Of a stretch of DNA of 37,614 bases, positions 1 to 8,744 are shown piece by piece. The first letter of the stretch is position 1. Every line of letters begins with the position of its first letter. Under the pieces are notes generated by a model. That model searched no databases. It saw only the letters and a list, made by a program, of their open reading frames with translations, and was not told the origin of the DNA. The translations under genes were made by a program, and so were the position numbers. This DNA comes from a virus: positions 1-37,614 of IMG/VR virus record IMGVR_UViG_3300034103_000711; one strand, given 5' to 3'.

Positions 1-149
1 CCTGTATTAAATCTTACTACGTTTACAAGCCGATAGGTTATCAAGGTGGAACGTGGGTGTGGGATTATGTATTTCAATATTCCGAAGCTACAACACTCCC
101 AGCGACAAATGGTTATGTATTGATAAACAACTCGAATTATTATACTGTT
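1..149. repeat. Left copy of 149-bp near-terminal direct repeat
   Basis: Bases 1-149 equal 37273-37421 except for C/T at 128/37400. The two copies then diverge: the left continues into a ParB-like gene, the right into a small-terminase-like gene. A simple circular overlap would not diverge. Confidence 0.95.
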
Positions 150-161
150 TCATGCAATTAG
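1..161 (+). pseudogene. 3' fragment of lipoprotein gene (duplicate of 37065-37433)
   Basis: The window opens inside a reading frame (first full codon at 3) that ends with TAG at 159-161. It encodes the same C-terminal part as the lipoprotein at 37065-37433, but ends SCN instead of QCD. Bases 1-149 match 37273-37421 with one difference (128). The last 10 bases overlap the start of the ParB-like gene. It is either the 3' end of a full gene outside the window, a duplicated remnant, or the other end of a circular or variable genome. Confidence 0.7.
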
Positions 162-661
162 TAAAACTTTCAGAGGTTAAAGTAAACCCAAACAACCCAA
201 GACTTATCAAAGATGATAAGTTTAAAAAATTGGTGCAGTCTATTAAAGACTTTCCAGAAATGCTTAACATCCGCCCTATTGTAGTTAATCAAGATATGAT
301 TATACTCGGAGGCAATATGAGATACAAAGCGTGTAAAGAAGCTGGATTAAAAGAAGTGCCTATTATTATTGCGGACTTAACAGAAGAACAACAACGTGAG
401 TTTTTAATTAAAGATAATACAAGCGGTGGAGAATGGGATTGGGATATATTAGCGAATGAATGGGATGTTGAACAATTGGAAGCGTGGGGATTGGATATTC
501 CTACTTTTGATTTAGATAATCAAAATGAAGATAATGATTTGTCTGATAATTTAGAAACAAATTATAGAATTGAAGTAATTTTATCTGATGAAAAAACACA
601 AGAATTATTGTATAACGAATTAATAGAAAGAAATTACGAATGCCGACTTTTGACATTATAA
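152..661 (+). CDS. ParB/Srx-fold nuclease-like protein
   Basis: A 169-residue protein with a ParB N-terminal-like domain. After MQLVKLSEVKVNPNNPR come the typical proline/arginine segment (RPIVVNQD), the GGNMRYKACKEAG box (GG..R..A motif) near residues 60-72, and PIIIADLTEEQQREFLIKDN, usual for phage ParB-like proteins. The open frame extends upstream to 53, but ATG 152 starts exactly at the conserved domain. The 3' end overlaps the next gene by 22 bases, implying coupled translation. Such phage proteins often sit beside DNA-modifying enzymes and may act in DNA binding or nicking; that role is inferred from the neighbouring ABC-GNAT gene. The acidic C-terminus has no recognised domain. Confidence 0.85.
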   Translation: MQLVKLSEVKVNPNNPRLIKDDKFKKLVQSIKDFPEMLNIRPIVVNQDMIILGGNMRYKACKEAGLKEVPIIIADLTEEQQREFLIKDNTSGGEWDWDILANEWDVEQLEAWGLDIPTFDLDNQNEDNDLSDNLETNYRIEVILSDEKTQELLYNELIERNYECRLLTL

Positions 662-1728
662 AAAAACACGAACCAAAAAGCACTTTTAGAATAGAAAGTG
701 TTAAAGGTACTTTTGATTTATCTTCAAATATTATAGAAGAAAGATTTAAAGGAAATATTGACATTGATAATAATTGGCAAATAGGTTTAATTGTTGGTCA
801 TTCAGGAACTGGTAAAACTACAATAGCAAAAAAAATATTTTCAGATGTTTTAATTAATTCATTTGAATATAAAAGCGAAAGCATTTTGGATGATATGCCA
901 AAAAATAAATCAGTAGAAGAAATTTGTAAAACATTTAATTCAGTTGGATTTTCAAGTCCCCCAAGTTGGTTAAAACCTTATTCAGTTTTATCAAATGGTG
1001 AAAAAATGAGAGTTGATTTAGCAAATGGTATTTTATCAGATAACGAAACATTTGCTTTTGATGAATTTACATCTGTAGTAGATAGGGAAGTAGCTAAAAT
1101 AGGGTCTTTTGCTATGCAGAAAGCAATAAGAAAAACAAATAAAAAATTTATTGCAATTACTTGCCATCACGATGTAGAAGATTGGTTATTGCCTGATTGG
1201 GTTTTTAATACAAATGATATGACTTTCTATGATTATAGAGAGCAAAAAAAAAATAGACCAGAAATTGAATTTAAAATATACGAAACAAAAGAAAAATCAA
1301 AATATTGGTCAATGTTTAGTAAATATCATTATTTAAGCCATTCGCATAATAATGCTGCAAGAGTTTTTATAGGCACTATAAATGATAATATTTTTGGATT
1401 TTGTAGTGTTTTACCTTTTCCGCATCCAATTTTAAAAAATCATTGGAAAGAACATAGAACAGTAGTTTTACCTGATTATCAAGGTATCGGTTTAGGTCAT
1501 AAATTAAGTTGTAATATTGCAGAAATATTAAAACAAAATAATAAAGGATTTATTTCAACAAGTTCAAGCCCTGCTTTTATTAATTCAAGAAAAAATGATA
1601 AAAATTGGATTATAACAAGGATAGGCAGGACAAGTAGTGGTAGTGGTAGTGGTAAAATACAAAACAAAAATAAAAAAGGAAGTACAAGTTCAAATAGAAT
1701 AACGGTAAGTTTTAAATATATAGGATAA
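640..1728 (+). CDS. ABC-type ATPase fused to GNAT acyltransferase-like domain
   Basis: A 362-residue two-domain protein. Residues about 20-200 form a soluble ABC ATPase: Walker A GHSGTGKTT (53-61), signature SNGEKM (118-123), Walker B TFAFDE (137-142) and an H-loop CHH (175-177). Residues about 210-330 look like a GNAT fold, with the acyl-CoA loop YQGIGLG at 280-286 after a hydrophobic beta strand. A Ser/Gly-rich tract follows (about 329-340). There are no membrane segments, so it is not a transporter. Phage Mu Mom, which modifies adenine in DNA, has a GNAT-like fold, and ATPase and ParB partners have been proposed for Mom-like systems. With the ParB-like gene overlapping upstream, I infer a DNA base modification or protection role; the substrate is unknown. 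Confidence 0.8.
   Translation: MPTFDIIKKHEPKSTFRIESVKGTFDLSSNIIEERFKGNIDIDNNWQIGLIVGHSGTGKTTIAKKIFSDVLINSFEYKSESILDDMPKNKSVEEICKTFNSVGFSSPPSWLKPYSVLSNGEKMRVDLANGILSDNETFAFDEFTSVVDREVAKIGSFAMQKAIRKTNKKFIAITCHHDVEDWLLPDWVFNTNDMTFYDYREQKKNRPEIEFKIYETKEKSKYWSMFSKYHYLSHSHNNAARVFIGTINDNIFGFCSVLPFPHPILKNHWKEHRTVVLPDYQGIGLGHKLSCNIAEILKQNNKGFISTSSSPAFINSRKNDKNWIITRIGRTSSGSGSGKIQNKNKKGSTSSNRITVSFKYIG
1634..1654 (+). repeat. Short GTAGTG tandem repeat
   Basis: Three to four tandem GTAGTG-like units encode the Ser-Gly repeats near the end of the ABC-GNAT protein. This is a simple in-frame repeat that could vary in length. Confidence 0.6.
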
Positions 1729-1747
1729 TTATCCGTAAATTTACATT

Positions 1748-1930
1748 ATGAAATATAAAATCACAATCACCCAGTTAAATAGCAAAGGCATTGAAAAAAT
1801 TATTGATGTTAAACTTTGTGAAACAAGAGACGAAGCCGAGCAGTTTATAAAAGATTGTAAAGCATTACCAAAAGAATATAAACCAACAACGAAAGCACCT
1901 GATTGTTTTTATGAAATGGCACATAGATAA
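1748..1930 (+). CDS. Small hypothetical protein
   Basis: A 60-residue protein starting MKYKITITQL. It is charged, with alternating beta-like residues and then a helix rich in Glu, Asp and Lys. No family is recognised. It lies between the modification-like gene and the small terminase gene, and its TAA stop overlaps the ATG of the next gene by one base, so it is translated in the same unit. A TAAATTTA element just upstream could be a weak promoter. Confidence 0.75.
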   Translation: MKYKITITQLNSKGIEKIIDVKLCETRDEAEQFIKDCKALPKEYKPTTKAPDCFYEMAHR

Positions 1931-2307
1931 TGGCATACGACAGGATTAAAATATTTGAACAAGCTAAGGAAGTAATAGTTAAACATAAACTTTTCTTTAT
2001 AGAAGATATAGTTGCTTTTTTGCCTATTTCAAAACCTACTTTTTACGAATACTTTGATATTAATTCTAACGAATTTAACGAACTAAAAGAATTGTTAGAA
2101 ACTAATAGAGTTTCTTTAAAAGTTTCAATGCGTTCAAAATGGTACACATCAAATGCTCCAGCTTTGCAAATGGCATTAATGAAATTGATTGCAACGCCAG
2201 AGGAGTTAAAGAAATTGTCTATGCAGTTTATTGAAAGTGAAAACAAAAATACAAACTTCGATATTTCTAAAATTTATGATAAAGAAACACCCGAAGAATT
2301 GGAATAG
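1930..2307 (+). CDS. Terminase small subunit-like protein
   Basis: A 125-residue protein directly upstream of, and overlapping, the large terminase. Residues about 18-45 form a helix-turn-helix-like segment (FLPISKPTFYEYF), as in small terminases that bind packaging sites. The rest is helical (MALMKLIATPEELKKLS), and the C-terminus is acidic with the DKETPEELE end seen in Bacteroidota phage small terminases. The call rests on the HTH, size and position. A different small-terminase-like gene begins at 37448 after the second copy of the lipoprotein end. Confidence 0.75.
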   Translation: MAYDRIKIFEQAKEVIVKHKLFFIEDIVAFLPISKPTFYEYFDINSNEFNELKELLETNRVSLKVSMRSKWYTSNAPALQMALMKLIATPEELKKLSMQFIESENKNTNFDISKIYDKETPEELE

Positions 2308-3478
2308 ATTAGGTAATCAAACAAGGTACTTTGTAATTACAGGAGGTCGTGGAAGTGGTAAGTCATTTGAGGTTGGTAGGTTTACCAGCCTTTTATCTTT
2401 TGAAGCAGGGCATAGAATTTTATTCACCCGCCAAACGATGACCTCAGCGCACCTTTCAATTATTCCAGAATTTAAACAAAAGATTGATTTATTAGAACTA
2501 AACTCAAACTTTGAAGTTGGTAAATCAGAAATAAAAAACCTACAAAGCAATAGCGAAATAATATTTAGAGGCATACGAACTTCCAGCGGTGACCAGACCG
2601 CAAACCTCAAATCATTACAGGGCGTTACAACGTGGATTTTAGATGAAGCCGAAGAGTTAACCGATGAAACTACCTTTGACAAAATCAATTTATCAATTAG
2701 ACAAAAGGGCAAACAGAATAGGGTTATTTTAATTTTAAATCCAGCAACAAAAGAGCATTGGATTTATAAACGCTTCTTTGAAGATAGAGGCGTACAAGAG
2801 GGGTTTAATGGTATTAAAGATGATACAACCTACATACATACTACCTATTTAGATAATATAGACAATTTAGATGATAGCTTTATAAACGAGGTTAAAAGAA
2901 TTGAATTAACCAATCCCGAAAAGTACAAACATCAGATATTAGGTGGGTGGTTAAACAAAGCGGAAGGAGTTGTTTATTCTAACTGGCGAATAGGTGATTT
3001 TGAGGAACACAGCAAAGTAGTATTTGGACAGGATTATGGGTTCAGTATCGACCCAACTACATTAGACAAAGTTAGTATTGATAAAGTTAATAAAAGGATA
3101 TTTATCAAAGAGTGTTTTCATAAAACAGGATTGACAACAACAGAAATATATCACGAAAATATAAAGCATGTTCAAAAAGAGTTAATCGTTGCAGATAGTG
3201 CCGAGCCACGTTTAATAAGTGAGTTAAAGCAAAGAGGATTGAATATTAAAGGTATTGAAAAACCAAAGATAATTGATAGAATTGCTTTAATGCAAGATTA
3301 TGAATTAATAGTTGACCCAACCAGTATAAATGTTATTAAGGAATTGAATAATTATATTTGGCACGATAAGAAGTCGCAAACACCAATAGACGATTACAAC
3401 CATCATTTAGACCCAGTATGTTATGTGGTTTGGGATTTTATAGGCAAACCCAACAAAGGAAAATATTACGTCTATTAG
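2276..3478 (+). CDS. terL: Terminase large subunit (PBSX-like)
   Basis: A 400-residue ATPase-nuclease that packages DNA into the prohead. The ATPase has Walker A GGRGSGKS (23-30) and Walker B ILDEAE (121-126), followed by LILNPATKEHWIYKRF, typical of PBSX-type large terminases. The C-terminal nuclease has likely acidic residues in QDYGFSIDP (near 253), VADSAEP (near 307) and DDYNHHLDP near the end. The frame is open from 2231, but ATG 2276 gives an N-terminus that starts just before the P-loop domain, as in relatives, so I chose it. It overlaps the small subunit gene by 32 bases. Confidence 0.95.
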   Translation: MIKKHPKNWNRLGNQTRYFVITGGRGSGKSFEVGRFTSLLSFEAGHRILFTRQTMTSAHLSIIPEFKQKIDLLELNSNFEVGKSEIKNLQSNSEIIFRGIRTSSGDQTANLKSLQGVTTWILDEAEELTDETTFDKINLSIRQKGKQNRVILILNPATKEHWIYKRFFEDRGVQEGFNGIKDDTTYIHTTYLDNIDNLDDSFINEVKRIELTNPEKYKHQILGGWLNKAEGVVYSNWRIGDFEEHSKVVFGQDYGFSIDPTTLDKVSIDKVNKRIFIKECFHKTGLTTTEIYHENIKHVQKELIVADSAEPRLISELKQRGLNIKGIEKPKIIDRIALMQDYELIVDPTSINVIKELNNYIWHDKKSQTPIDDYNHHLDPVCYVVWDFIGKPNKGKYYVY

Positions 3479-3483
3479 AAAAA

Positions 3484-3508
3484 AATACTTTTTTTTCGTT
3501 ATAGTAAT
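3484..3508 (+). promoter_or_regulatory. Recurring promoter-like motif, copy 1
   Basis: The gap before 3509 carries an A/T run followed by TTTCGTTATAGTAAT directly before ATG. Close copies precede the genes at 10628 and 13172. It may be a phage-specific late promoter giving very short leaders. Confidence 0.5.
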
Positions 3509-4162
3509 ATGACGATAACAATCCCACAAAATTACAACGAGATAACCATCGAGCAAATGATACGATGGAATAAAGCAGTTGAGGAAAATCAAACCTCAAT
3601 ATTAGAATATCAAATGGTGTCAATCCTTTGTGATGTATCATTTGTTGATGTTCTAAATATCCCACTTAAAGAGTTTAGAGAAATATTGCACGACCTTACA
3701 AAGCTATTTGAAACCGAACCAGCGTTAATAGATAGATTTGAAATGAATGGCATAACGTATGGCTTTATTCCGAACTTTGATAACCTTACTACGGCAGAAT
3801 ACATCGATTTAGATACCTACGCTGAAACCGATATACTTCGCTTCTTAGCGGTAGCATACCGACCTATTCAAAACAAGTTTGGCAAACTTTATAACATTGA
3901 AGATTATAAAGGGACAGAGGATAATTATCTTAAAATGGCACACGCTCCAGCGATGGCTTTCTTAGGGGCAAAGGTTTTTTTTTGGGATTTAAGCAGAGAA
4001 TTGCTGAAACATTTACCGAGCTTTTTGGAGCAGGAACTAACGGCGGAACAGTCAACGCTTTTAGAGAAAAATGGAGTTGGTATGCATACATTGATGCAGT
4101 CGCTGGAAGAGATTACTTCAAACATTCCAAAGTTTACGAACTTACAATATTCCAATTTTTAA
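3509..4162 (+). CDS. Tail assembly chaperone-like protein, zero-frame product
   Basis: A 217-residue protein, mostly helical after an N-terminal beta segment. Residues 1-40 (NYNEITIEQMIRW) and the middle PNFDNLTTAEYIDLDTY resemble proteins of Bacteroidota phages found upstream of tail genes. Codons 156-158 are the run GTT TTT TTT, and the -1 frame from 3982 is open to 4227. Short and frameshifted long products are the pattern of tail assembly chaperones. Function is inferred from this layout and from the tail genes downstream; sequence identity alone does not prove it. Confidence 0.7.
   Translation: MTITIPQNYNEITIEQMIRWNKAVEENQTSILEYQMVSILCDVSFVDVLNIPLKEFREILHDLTKLFETEPALIDRFEMNGITYGFIPNFDNLTTAEYIDLDTYAETDILRFLAVAYRPIQNKFGKLYNIEDYKGTEDNYLKMAHAPAMAFLGAKVFFWDLSRELLKHLPSFLEQELTAEQSTLLEKNGVGMHTLMQSLEEITSNIPKFTNLQYSNF
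3976..3982 (+). promoter_or_regulatory. Probable -1 ribosomal frameshift site
   Basis: T TTT TTT lies in the correct phase (codons 3977-3979 and 3980-3982), inside a run of nine T. Slipping back one base continues at TTG 3982 into an 81-codon open frame. Confidence 0.65.
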
Positions 4163-4227
4163 CACATTGTGAATTTATAAACGATTGGGATAAAGAAAAT
4201 ACAAGAATTTTAAAAACTTTAAAATGA
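3982..4227 (+). CDS. Frameshift extension of tail chaperone-like protein
   Basis: An 81-codon frame beginning exactly at the slippery T run, without ATG. It overlaps the zero-frame gene by 181 bases and then runs alone to the ATG of the next gene (TGA overlaps ATGA at 4224-4227). The peptide has sensible composition (LGFKQRIAETFTELFG, WYAYIDAVAGRDYFKH). If the -1 shift occurs, the fusion is about 239 residues. Read as an independent gene it would need a TTG start in an odd place, so the fusion is favoured. Confidence 0.65.
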   Translation: MGFKQRIAETFTELFGAGTNGGTVNAFREKWSWYAYIDAVAGRDYFKHSKVYELTIFQFLTHCEFINDWDKENTRILKTLK

Positions 4228-4688
4228 GAAATCCGATATACAACTGCATAGAATTAATTGCTACTATTTTACAAAACGATAGCGACGTAAATACCATTAC
4301 TTTAATGGAAAGCGAAGATAGTATTGACTTTGATAAAAAGAACATTTACAATTTAGTAAATATCAATATCATATCAGCAAACTTTGAAACAAAGACAATA
4401 GGTTTTGAAATTACAGCTTTGGCACAAAGAGATGAGGTTAAGACTACGATAACAAATAAGTTTTTAGGCAACGATAACCGATTGGACAACTTCGCTTCAA
4501 TACACTCAATACTAAACAACCTCACAAAGAAGTTAAGATTAACAAGAAATGATTTTGATATTGAGTTTGAAAGTGCAACCGAGCCAACAATATTCAACAA
4601 AGCATTTACAAACGGATTAGATGGAATGACTTTGGATTTAGTATTAAGTTACCCTGATAACGATACAACTGTTTGCGATGGATGCTAA
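4224..4688 (+). CDS. Phage tail-completion-like structural protein
   Basis: A 154-residue protein starting MRNPIYNCIELIATIL, with mixed alpha/beta character. Its size, and its place between the chaperone-like gene and a gp10-like gene, suit a tail terminator or connector. No catalytic motif is present. It overlaps both neighbours (4 and 11 bases). The C-terminus ends CDGC. Function is inferred from position only. Confidence 0.6.
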   Translation: MRNPIYNCIELIATILQNDSDVNTITLMESEDSIDFDKKNIYNLVNINIISANFETKTIGFEITALAQRDEVKTTITNKFLGNDNRLDNFASIHSILNNLTKKLRLTRNDFDIEFESATEPTIFNKAFTNGLDGMTLDLVLSYPDNDTTVCDGC

Positions 4689-5217
4689 TTTAGATGCGAT
4701 ATTAAAGAAGTTCACGAAGTATGTAGTTAGCCAAGCTAAGTCAAACTTAACACGCAAAAAAAAGAATGTAAAAGGTAATCTTTACAACTCAATCAAGGGT
4801 GATACATTTGTAGGTAAAAACAGTATAGGTGTTTACTTTGAGATGGAAGATTATGGAGTTTTCCAAGATAGCGGAGTTAAGGGTAAATCAAGCGGTCAAA
4901 GTTTAGGCACGTTCAAAGATGGTGGATTTAGATTTGGAAGTAGAACAGGGCAAAGTGGTGGACTTACAAAAGCAATTAATCAATGGGTAAAAGATAGACG
5001 CTTTCAATTTAAAGATAAAGCAAACGGACAGTTTATGAGTTATGATGCTACGGCTTTTTTAATCACCCGAAGCATTTGGCAAAAAGGAATTAAGCCAACA
5101 CGATTTTTTAGTAAACCTTTTGAGGATGGCATTAAGAGATTACCCGATGAGGTTGTTGAAGCATACGCATTAGATACCGAAAATACAATAAGAAAATCAT
5201 TAGCACAATGGAAGTAA
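4678..5217 (+). CDS. HK97 gp10-like head-tail/tail joining protein
   Basis: A 179-residue basic protein. The N-terminal helix ends with AKSNLTRKKKNVKGNLYNSI, then Gly-rich beta segments (VYFEMEDYGVFQDSGVKGK) and a helical C-terminus. The pattern of a helix, N(L)xxSI, VYF..EDYG and DSG..GK is typical of HK97 gp10-like proteins that join head and tail. It overlaps its neighbours by 11 and 10 bases. Confidence 0.7.
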   Translation: MDANLDAILKKFTKYVVSQAKSNLTRKKKNVKGNLYNSIKGDTFVGKNSIGVYFEMEDYGVFQDSGVKGKSSGQSLGTFKDGGFRFGSRTGQSGGLTKAINQWVKDRRFQFKDKANGQFMSYDATAFLITRSIWQKGIKPTRFFSKPFEDGIKRLPDEVVEAYALDTENTIRKSLAQWK

Positions 5218-6287
5218 TACAGTCAAGAAGTCCTTACATAGTTACAATAAACGAAGCAGACCAAACAGCTACAAAGCTGGAGTTATACATTTGGCATAAG
5301 GGTGAAACCGAGCCGACCACTCCAATGTACACACTTACAGGAATTGCATCAAGTCCAACGCAAAGGGCAAACAGTTATAATATTGCACCATTTATAAAAG
5401 AGAATATTGATATTATTAATCCGCCGACTACTACTGTAATTGCAGAAGAAAATAATAATAATTGGTGCTATTGCAAAGTAAGTACCTATGCTACAGTTTC
5501 AGGTACTGAAAGTTTAGTTGAAACAACATATTACATAGGATTGAATGGCTATACAACGTACACAGGTGGATACAATCAAACGAATAATGATACAGTTCAA
5601 CTCCTTACAGATAGTCGCAAAAGGTATTACTATTTGACACCAAGCTATACCGATGAAAGTTATTTCAATTTGCTAATTCAAGAAAAAGTAACAACAGAAA
5701 CAATTAGTATAAAGTTTTATGATAGCACAAATACTTTAATTTCAACTACTCTTTATGATACTGACGACAATTTTTTATTAAGAGTTCGATTTTCGATTGA
5801 TGACCCTGACTTTGATAATGGTACTCGAATTGAAATAGTAAATGATACTACTGAAACTTTGCTTTATACACTATTTGCCGAGCCAGTATGTGAAACAAAA
5901 TATACGCCTGTAATTTGCTCATTTATAAATCGATTTGGTGGGTGGGAGTATATAACCTTTTTCAAAGCAAAATCAGAAACCTACGATGTGAAAAGTAAAG
6001 ATTATAGTTTACTTCCCGATGCCTTAGATTACAACCCACTTCGAGGGCAAAAGCAGAAATTCAACTTTGAAGGCAAAAGGGCTATTAAATTAAATACAGG
6101 TTGGGTTGCCGAAAGTATGTCAGATATTATTGAGCAGTTATTCAATAGCGAAACAATATTATTAGATAACGTTCCATCAATATTAAAGAGTAGTAACTTC
6201 CAAATTAAAACCCATTTAAAAGATAGGGTTATTAATTATGAATTGGATTTTGAATACAATTTCAACACTATAAACAACGTGCAGTAA
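5208..6287 (+). CDS. Phage tail structural protein
   Basis: A 359-residue, beta-rich protein (many Thr, Tyr, Asn). It begins with QSRSPYIVTINEADQTATKLELYIW, an immunoglobulin-like strand pattern seen in Bacteroidota phage structural proteins encoded before the large hub-like protein. The end is RDRVINYELDFEYNFN-like. There is no enzymatic motif. It starts 10 bases inside the previous gene, and its TAA overlaps the next ATG by one base. It is likely a baseplate or tail-tip part. Confidence 0.6.
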   Translation: MEVIQSRSPYIVTINEADQTATKLELYIWHKGETEPTTPMYTLTGIASSPTQRANSYNIAPFIKENIDIINPPTTTVIAEENNNNWCYCKVSTYATVSGTESLVETTYYIGLNGYTTYTGGYNQTNNDTVQLLTDSRKRYYYLTPSYTDESYFNLLIQEKVTTETISIKFYDSTNTLISTTLYDTDDNFLLRVRFSIDDPDFDNGTRIEIVNDTTETLLYTLFAEPVCETKYTPVICSFINRFGGWEYITFFKAKSETYDVKSKDYSLLPDALDYNPLRGQKQKFNFEGKRAIKLNTGWVAESMSDIIEQLFNSETILLDNVPSILKSSNFQIKTHLKDRVINYELDFEYNFNTINNVQ

Positions 6288-8599
6288 TGGTTGATATTTA
6301 TATTAAAATAGGTGAAGAGTACAGACGTATCGAGCAGTTTGACGACGAGAAAGTAAGCGTTACAAGTTCCGTTCAAAACTTCAACGATATAGGCAAACTA
6401 TTTACCGACTACTCGCAATCTTTTACTATTCCAGCATCAAAGATTAATAATAGTATCTTTTCGCATTGGTATAACAGCAATGTAGATGACGGCTTCGACC
6501 ACCGTAGAAGATACGACGCATATATAGAAGTTGATACTTTGTTTTTCAAAGCTGGAAAATTACAAATCGAAAAAGCAAATAAGAACGATGGGTACATTGA
6601 AAACTATCAAGTAACCTTTTATGGAAATTTAACTCAATTAAAAGATAAATTTAAAGAGGATAAGTTACAGGTTGTTTTTGGAACTGCTTTAGCATTGGCA
6701 TTAAATCATAATTACACTCCAGCCGAAGTTATAGATAGGATTTCACTATCTACTAATTATGATGTGCGCTATCCTTTGGTCGGTAACAATCGAAGATTAA
6801 CTTATAATGACGGAGGTTCAACCGATGTAACTACAAACGCTGGTGCTATTCCTTGGAATGATTTATTTCCAGCAGTAAGAGTTAACAAAATCTTTGAGAT
6901 GATTGAGCAATATTATGGTCTTGAATTTACAGGCACATTTTTCAATTATGTTCAAGTGAATGAATTATGGTTATTGTTGAAAAATGCCGAATTGCCGAGG
7001 GGTTACTCGCAAGGTCAAAGATTAAATTTTTTAGCAACTTCTGGATTTCTTTTTCTTGAATTAAATTTAACAACAGATATTATTACAACTAATTGGGATT
7101 ATGGATTTACAAATCCTACGCAAAGAAGATTAGTTATTGGAATAGATATAGCTCCAACAAGCGGAAGTATTGTTTATAAAGTGCAAGTATTTGTCGATGG
7201 TTTACTTTTTAATACTTTTGATAATTTGATTGGAAATAACTCTTTATTACTTTATGACCAAAATAGAGCAGATGACCCTTTAAACCATCAAATTTACTTT
7301 GTAATTTCATCTGTAGGAAGCACTACTTTTATTACTAATTTAATATATAAAAGGTATAGTCTTGGATTGTCTTATACTAGCAATGACAGTGCTGGTTTTA
7401 ATGCAACAGGACAAACTATTCCCTATCTTCAAAATTTATTTAACTACGTTCCCGACATAAAAGTTTCAGACTTCTTTATGGGAATAGTCAAAATGTTTAA
7501 TATGGTGGTAACTCCAACGAGTGAAACATCATTCCACTTTGAGCCGTTAGATTTATTTTACGAAAGCGGTCAAGTCAAAGAGGCATCAAGATACATTGAT
7601 GCAATGGAGATGGATATTGATAAACCAAAACTTTTTAAAGCAATTAATTTTGTTTATGAGAAATCAGAAAATATACTCAACAATAGTTTCAGAGGGTTAT
7701 TTAATCGTGAATATGGCGATTTGGTTTTTGACAATCCCGAAAGTTCAGAGAGTTCAAACTATGAAATTAAACTCCCTTTTGAAAATCCAATGTGGGAGCG
7801 AACTACGGGCTTTAAGTTTATGACAAACACATTTCTAAATAGTGCCTTAAGTCCGTACACTCCTAAGCCAGTCTTGATGTATCGTAACGGATTAGAATTA
7901 CTTGGAGCTTCCCACAGCGACCATATAAAAATTAAAGATGGCTCAACACATTATGACGTTTCACAATATCAAAGATTTTCAAATGAAATTAATACAGCGG
8001 GTACTGATTTGTCTTATTTAATGTCTTTAAATTGGGGTAATGAAATATCGCCTTGGTACTTAGTAAATGCACCTCAAGGACTTTACCGACGTTTATATGA
8101 AAACTATGTAAGCAATCTTTATAATCTCAAAACTCGTGTTTTAAAAGTCAAAGGAAAAGTTACATCGTTTTTTCTTAATTCTTTAAAGTTAAAAGACCGT
8201 TTAACTATTCGTGATAATCGATATATTATTAATACAATGACTACCGACCTTACTACCAACGAAGTTAATTTTGAGTTGATAACCGATTATCGAAGCGTAG
8301 CTGGATTTAATAATATAGGTTACAGATTTGCAAATATTAATAATTTGATAATTGACAACACAGCACAAAAAATAGAAGTTGTATTTTATCGTGGCGGTTA
8401 CGAAAGTATATTAGTGCCAACGAATACAGGATTTGTAACAAGTACAGGAACAGGAATAGTTTACGATGATGTTATAGTCGAATTAACAATAAGTGCAAAC
8501 GGAACAGCATCACCAAGAACACATATTGTAAACTCAAAATTTACAGACTTTCAAGGAAACGTAACAGATTTTAACATACCAATTTTACAAAATGCTTAA
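6287..8599 (+). CDS. Large tail tip/baseplate hub-like protein
   Basis: A 770-residue protein. The N-terminus (IYIKIGEEYRRIEQFDDEKVSVTSSVQNFNDIGKLFTDYSQSF) resembles the hub-like tail proteins of Bacteroidota phages, which recognise a first domain with FTDYSQSFTIPAS. The middle has long beta-rich stretches, and the C-terminus repeats beta strands (ISANGTASPRTH). Together with the gene before it and the tape measure after it, it forms the tail-tip region. No hydrolase motif is visible. Confidence 0.65.
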   Translation: MVDIYIKIGEEYRRIEQFDDEKVSVTSSVQNFNDIGKLFTDYSQSFTIPASKINNSIFSHWYNSNVDDGFDHRRRYDAYIEVDTLFFKAGKLQIEKANKNDGYIENYQVTFYGNLTQLKDKFKEDKLQVVFGTALALALNHNYTPAEVIDRISLSTNYDVRYPLVGNNRRLTYNDGGSTDVTTNAGAIPWNDLFPAVRVNKIFEMIEQYYGLEFTGTFFNYVQVNELWLLLKNAELPRGYSQGQRLNFLATSGFLFLELNLTTDIITTNWDYGFTNPTQRRLVIGIDIAPTSGSIVYKVQVFVDGLLFNTFDNLIGNNSLLLYDQNRADDPLNHQIYFVISSVGSTTFITNLIYKRYSLGLSYTSNDSAGFNATGQTIPYLQNLFNYVPDIKVSDFFMGIVKMFNMVVTPTSETSFHFEPLDLFYESGQVKEASRYIDAMEMDIDKPKLFKAINFVYEKSENILNNSFRGLFNREYGDLVFDNPESSESSNYEIKLPFENPMWERTTGFKFMTNTFLNSALSPYTPKPVLMYRNGLELLGASHSDHIKIKDGSTHYDVSQYQRFSNEINTAGTDLSYLMSLNWGNEISPWYLVNAPQGLYRRLYENYVSNLYNLKTRVLKVKGKVTSFFLNSLKLKDRLTIRDNRYIINTMTTDLTTNEVNFELITDYRSVAGFNNIGYRFANINNLIIDNTAQKIEVVFYRGGYESILVPTNTGFVTSTGTGIVYDDVIVELTISANGTASPRTHIVNSKFTDFQGNVTDFNIPILQNA

Positions 8600-8744
8600 A
8601 TTAATAATAGAACTTTTACAGTTACATAATTGGGAAGTAGGAAGCGAAAATATAGAAATCGCAAAGGGCAAAAATGAACTGCCTAAGAATTTCAAAGGTG
8701 CAATTAAAAAAAATAAAAGACAATGGCGATTAAGAAAGTTATAG
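8592..8744 (+). CDS. Small basic hypothetical protein
   Basis: A 50-residue frame starting MLKLIIELLQLHNWEVG and ending in a lysine/arginine-rich tail (KKNKRQWRLRKL). It overlaps the hub-like gene by 8 bases and the tape measure gene by 22, the tight packing typical of this block. The function is unknown; coupled expression with the tape measure is likely. Confidence 0.55.
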   Translation: MLKLIIELLQLHNWEVGSENIEIAKGKNELPKNFKGAIKKNKRQWRLRKL

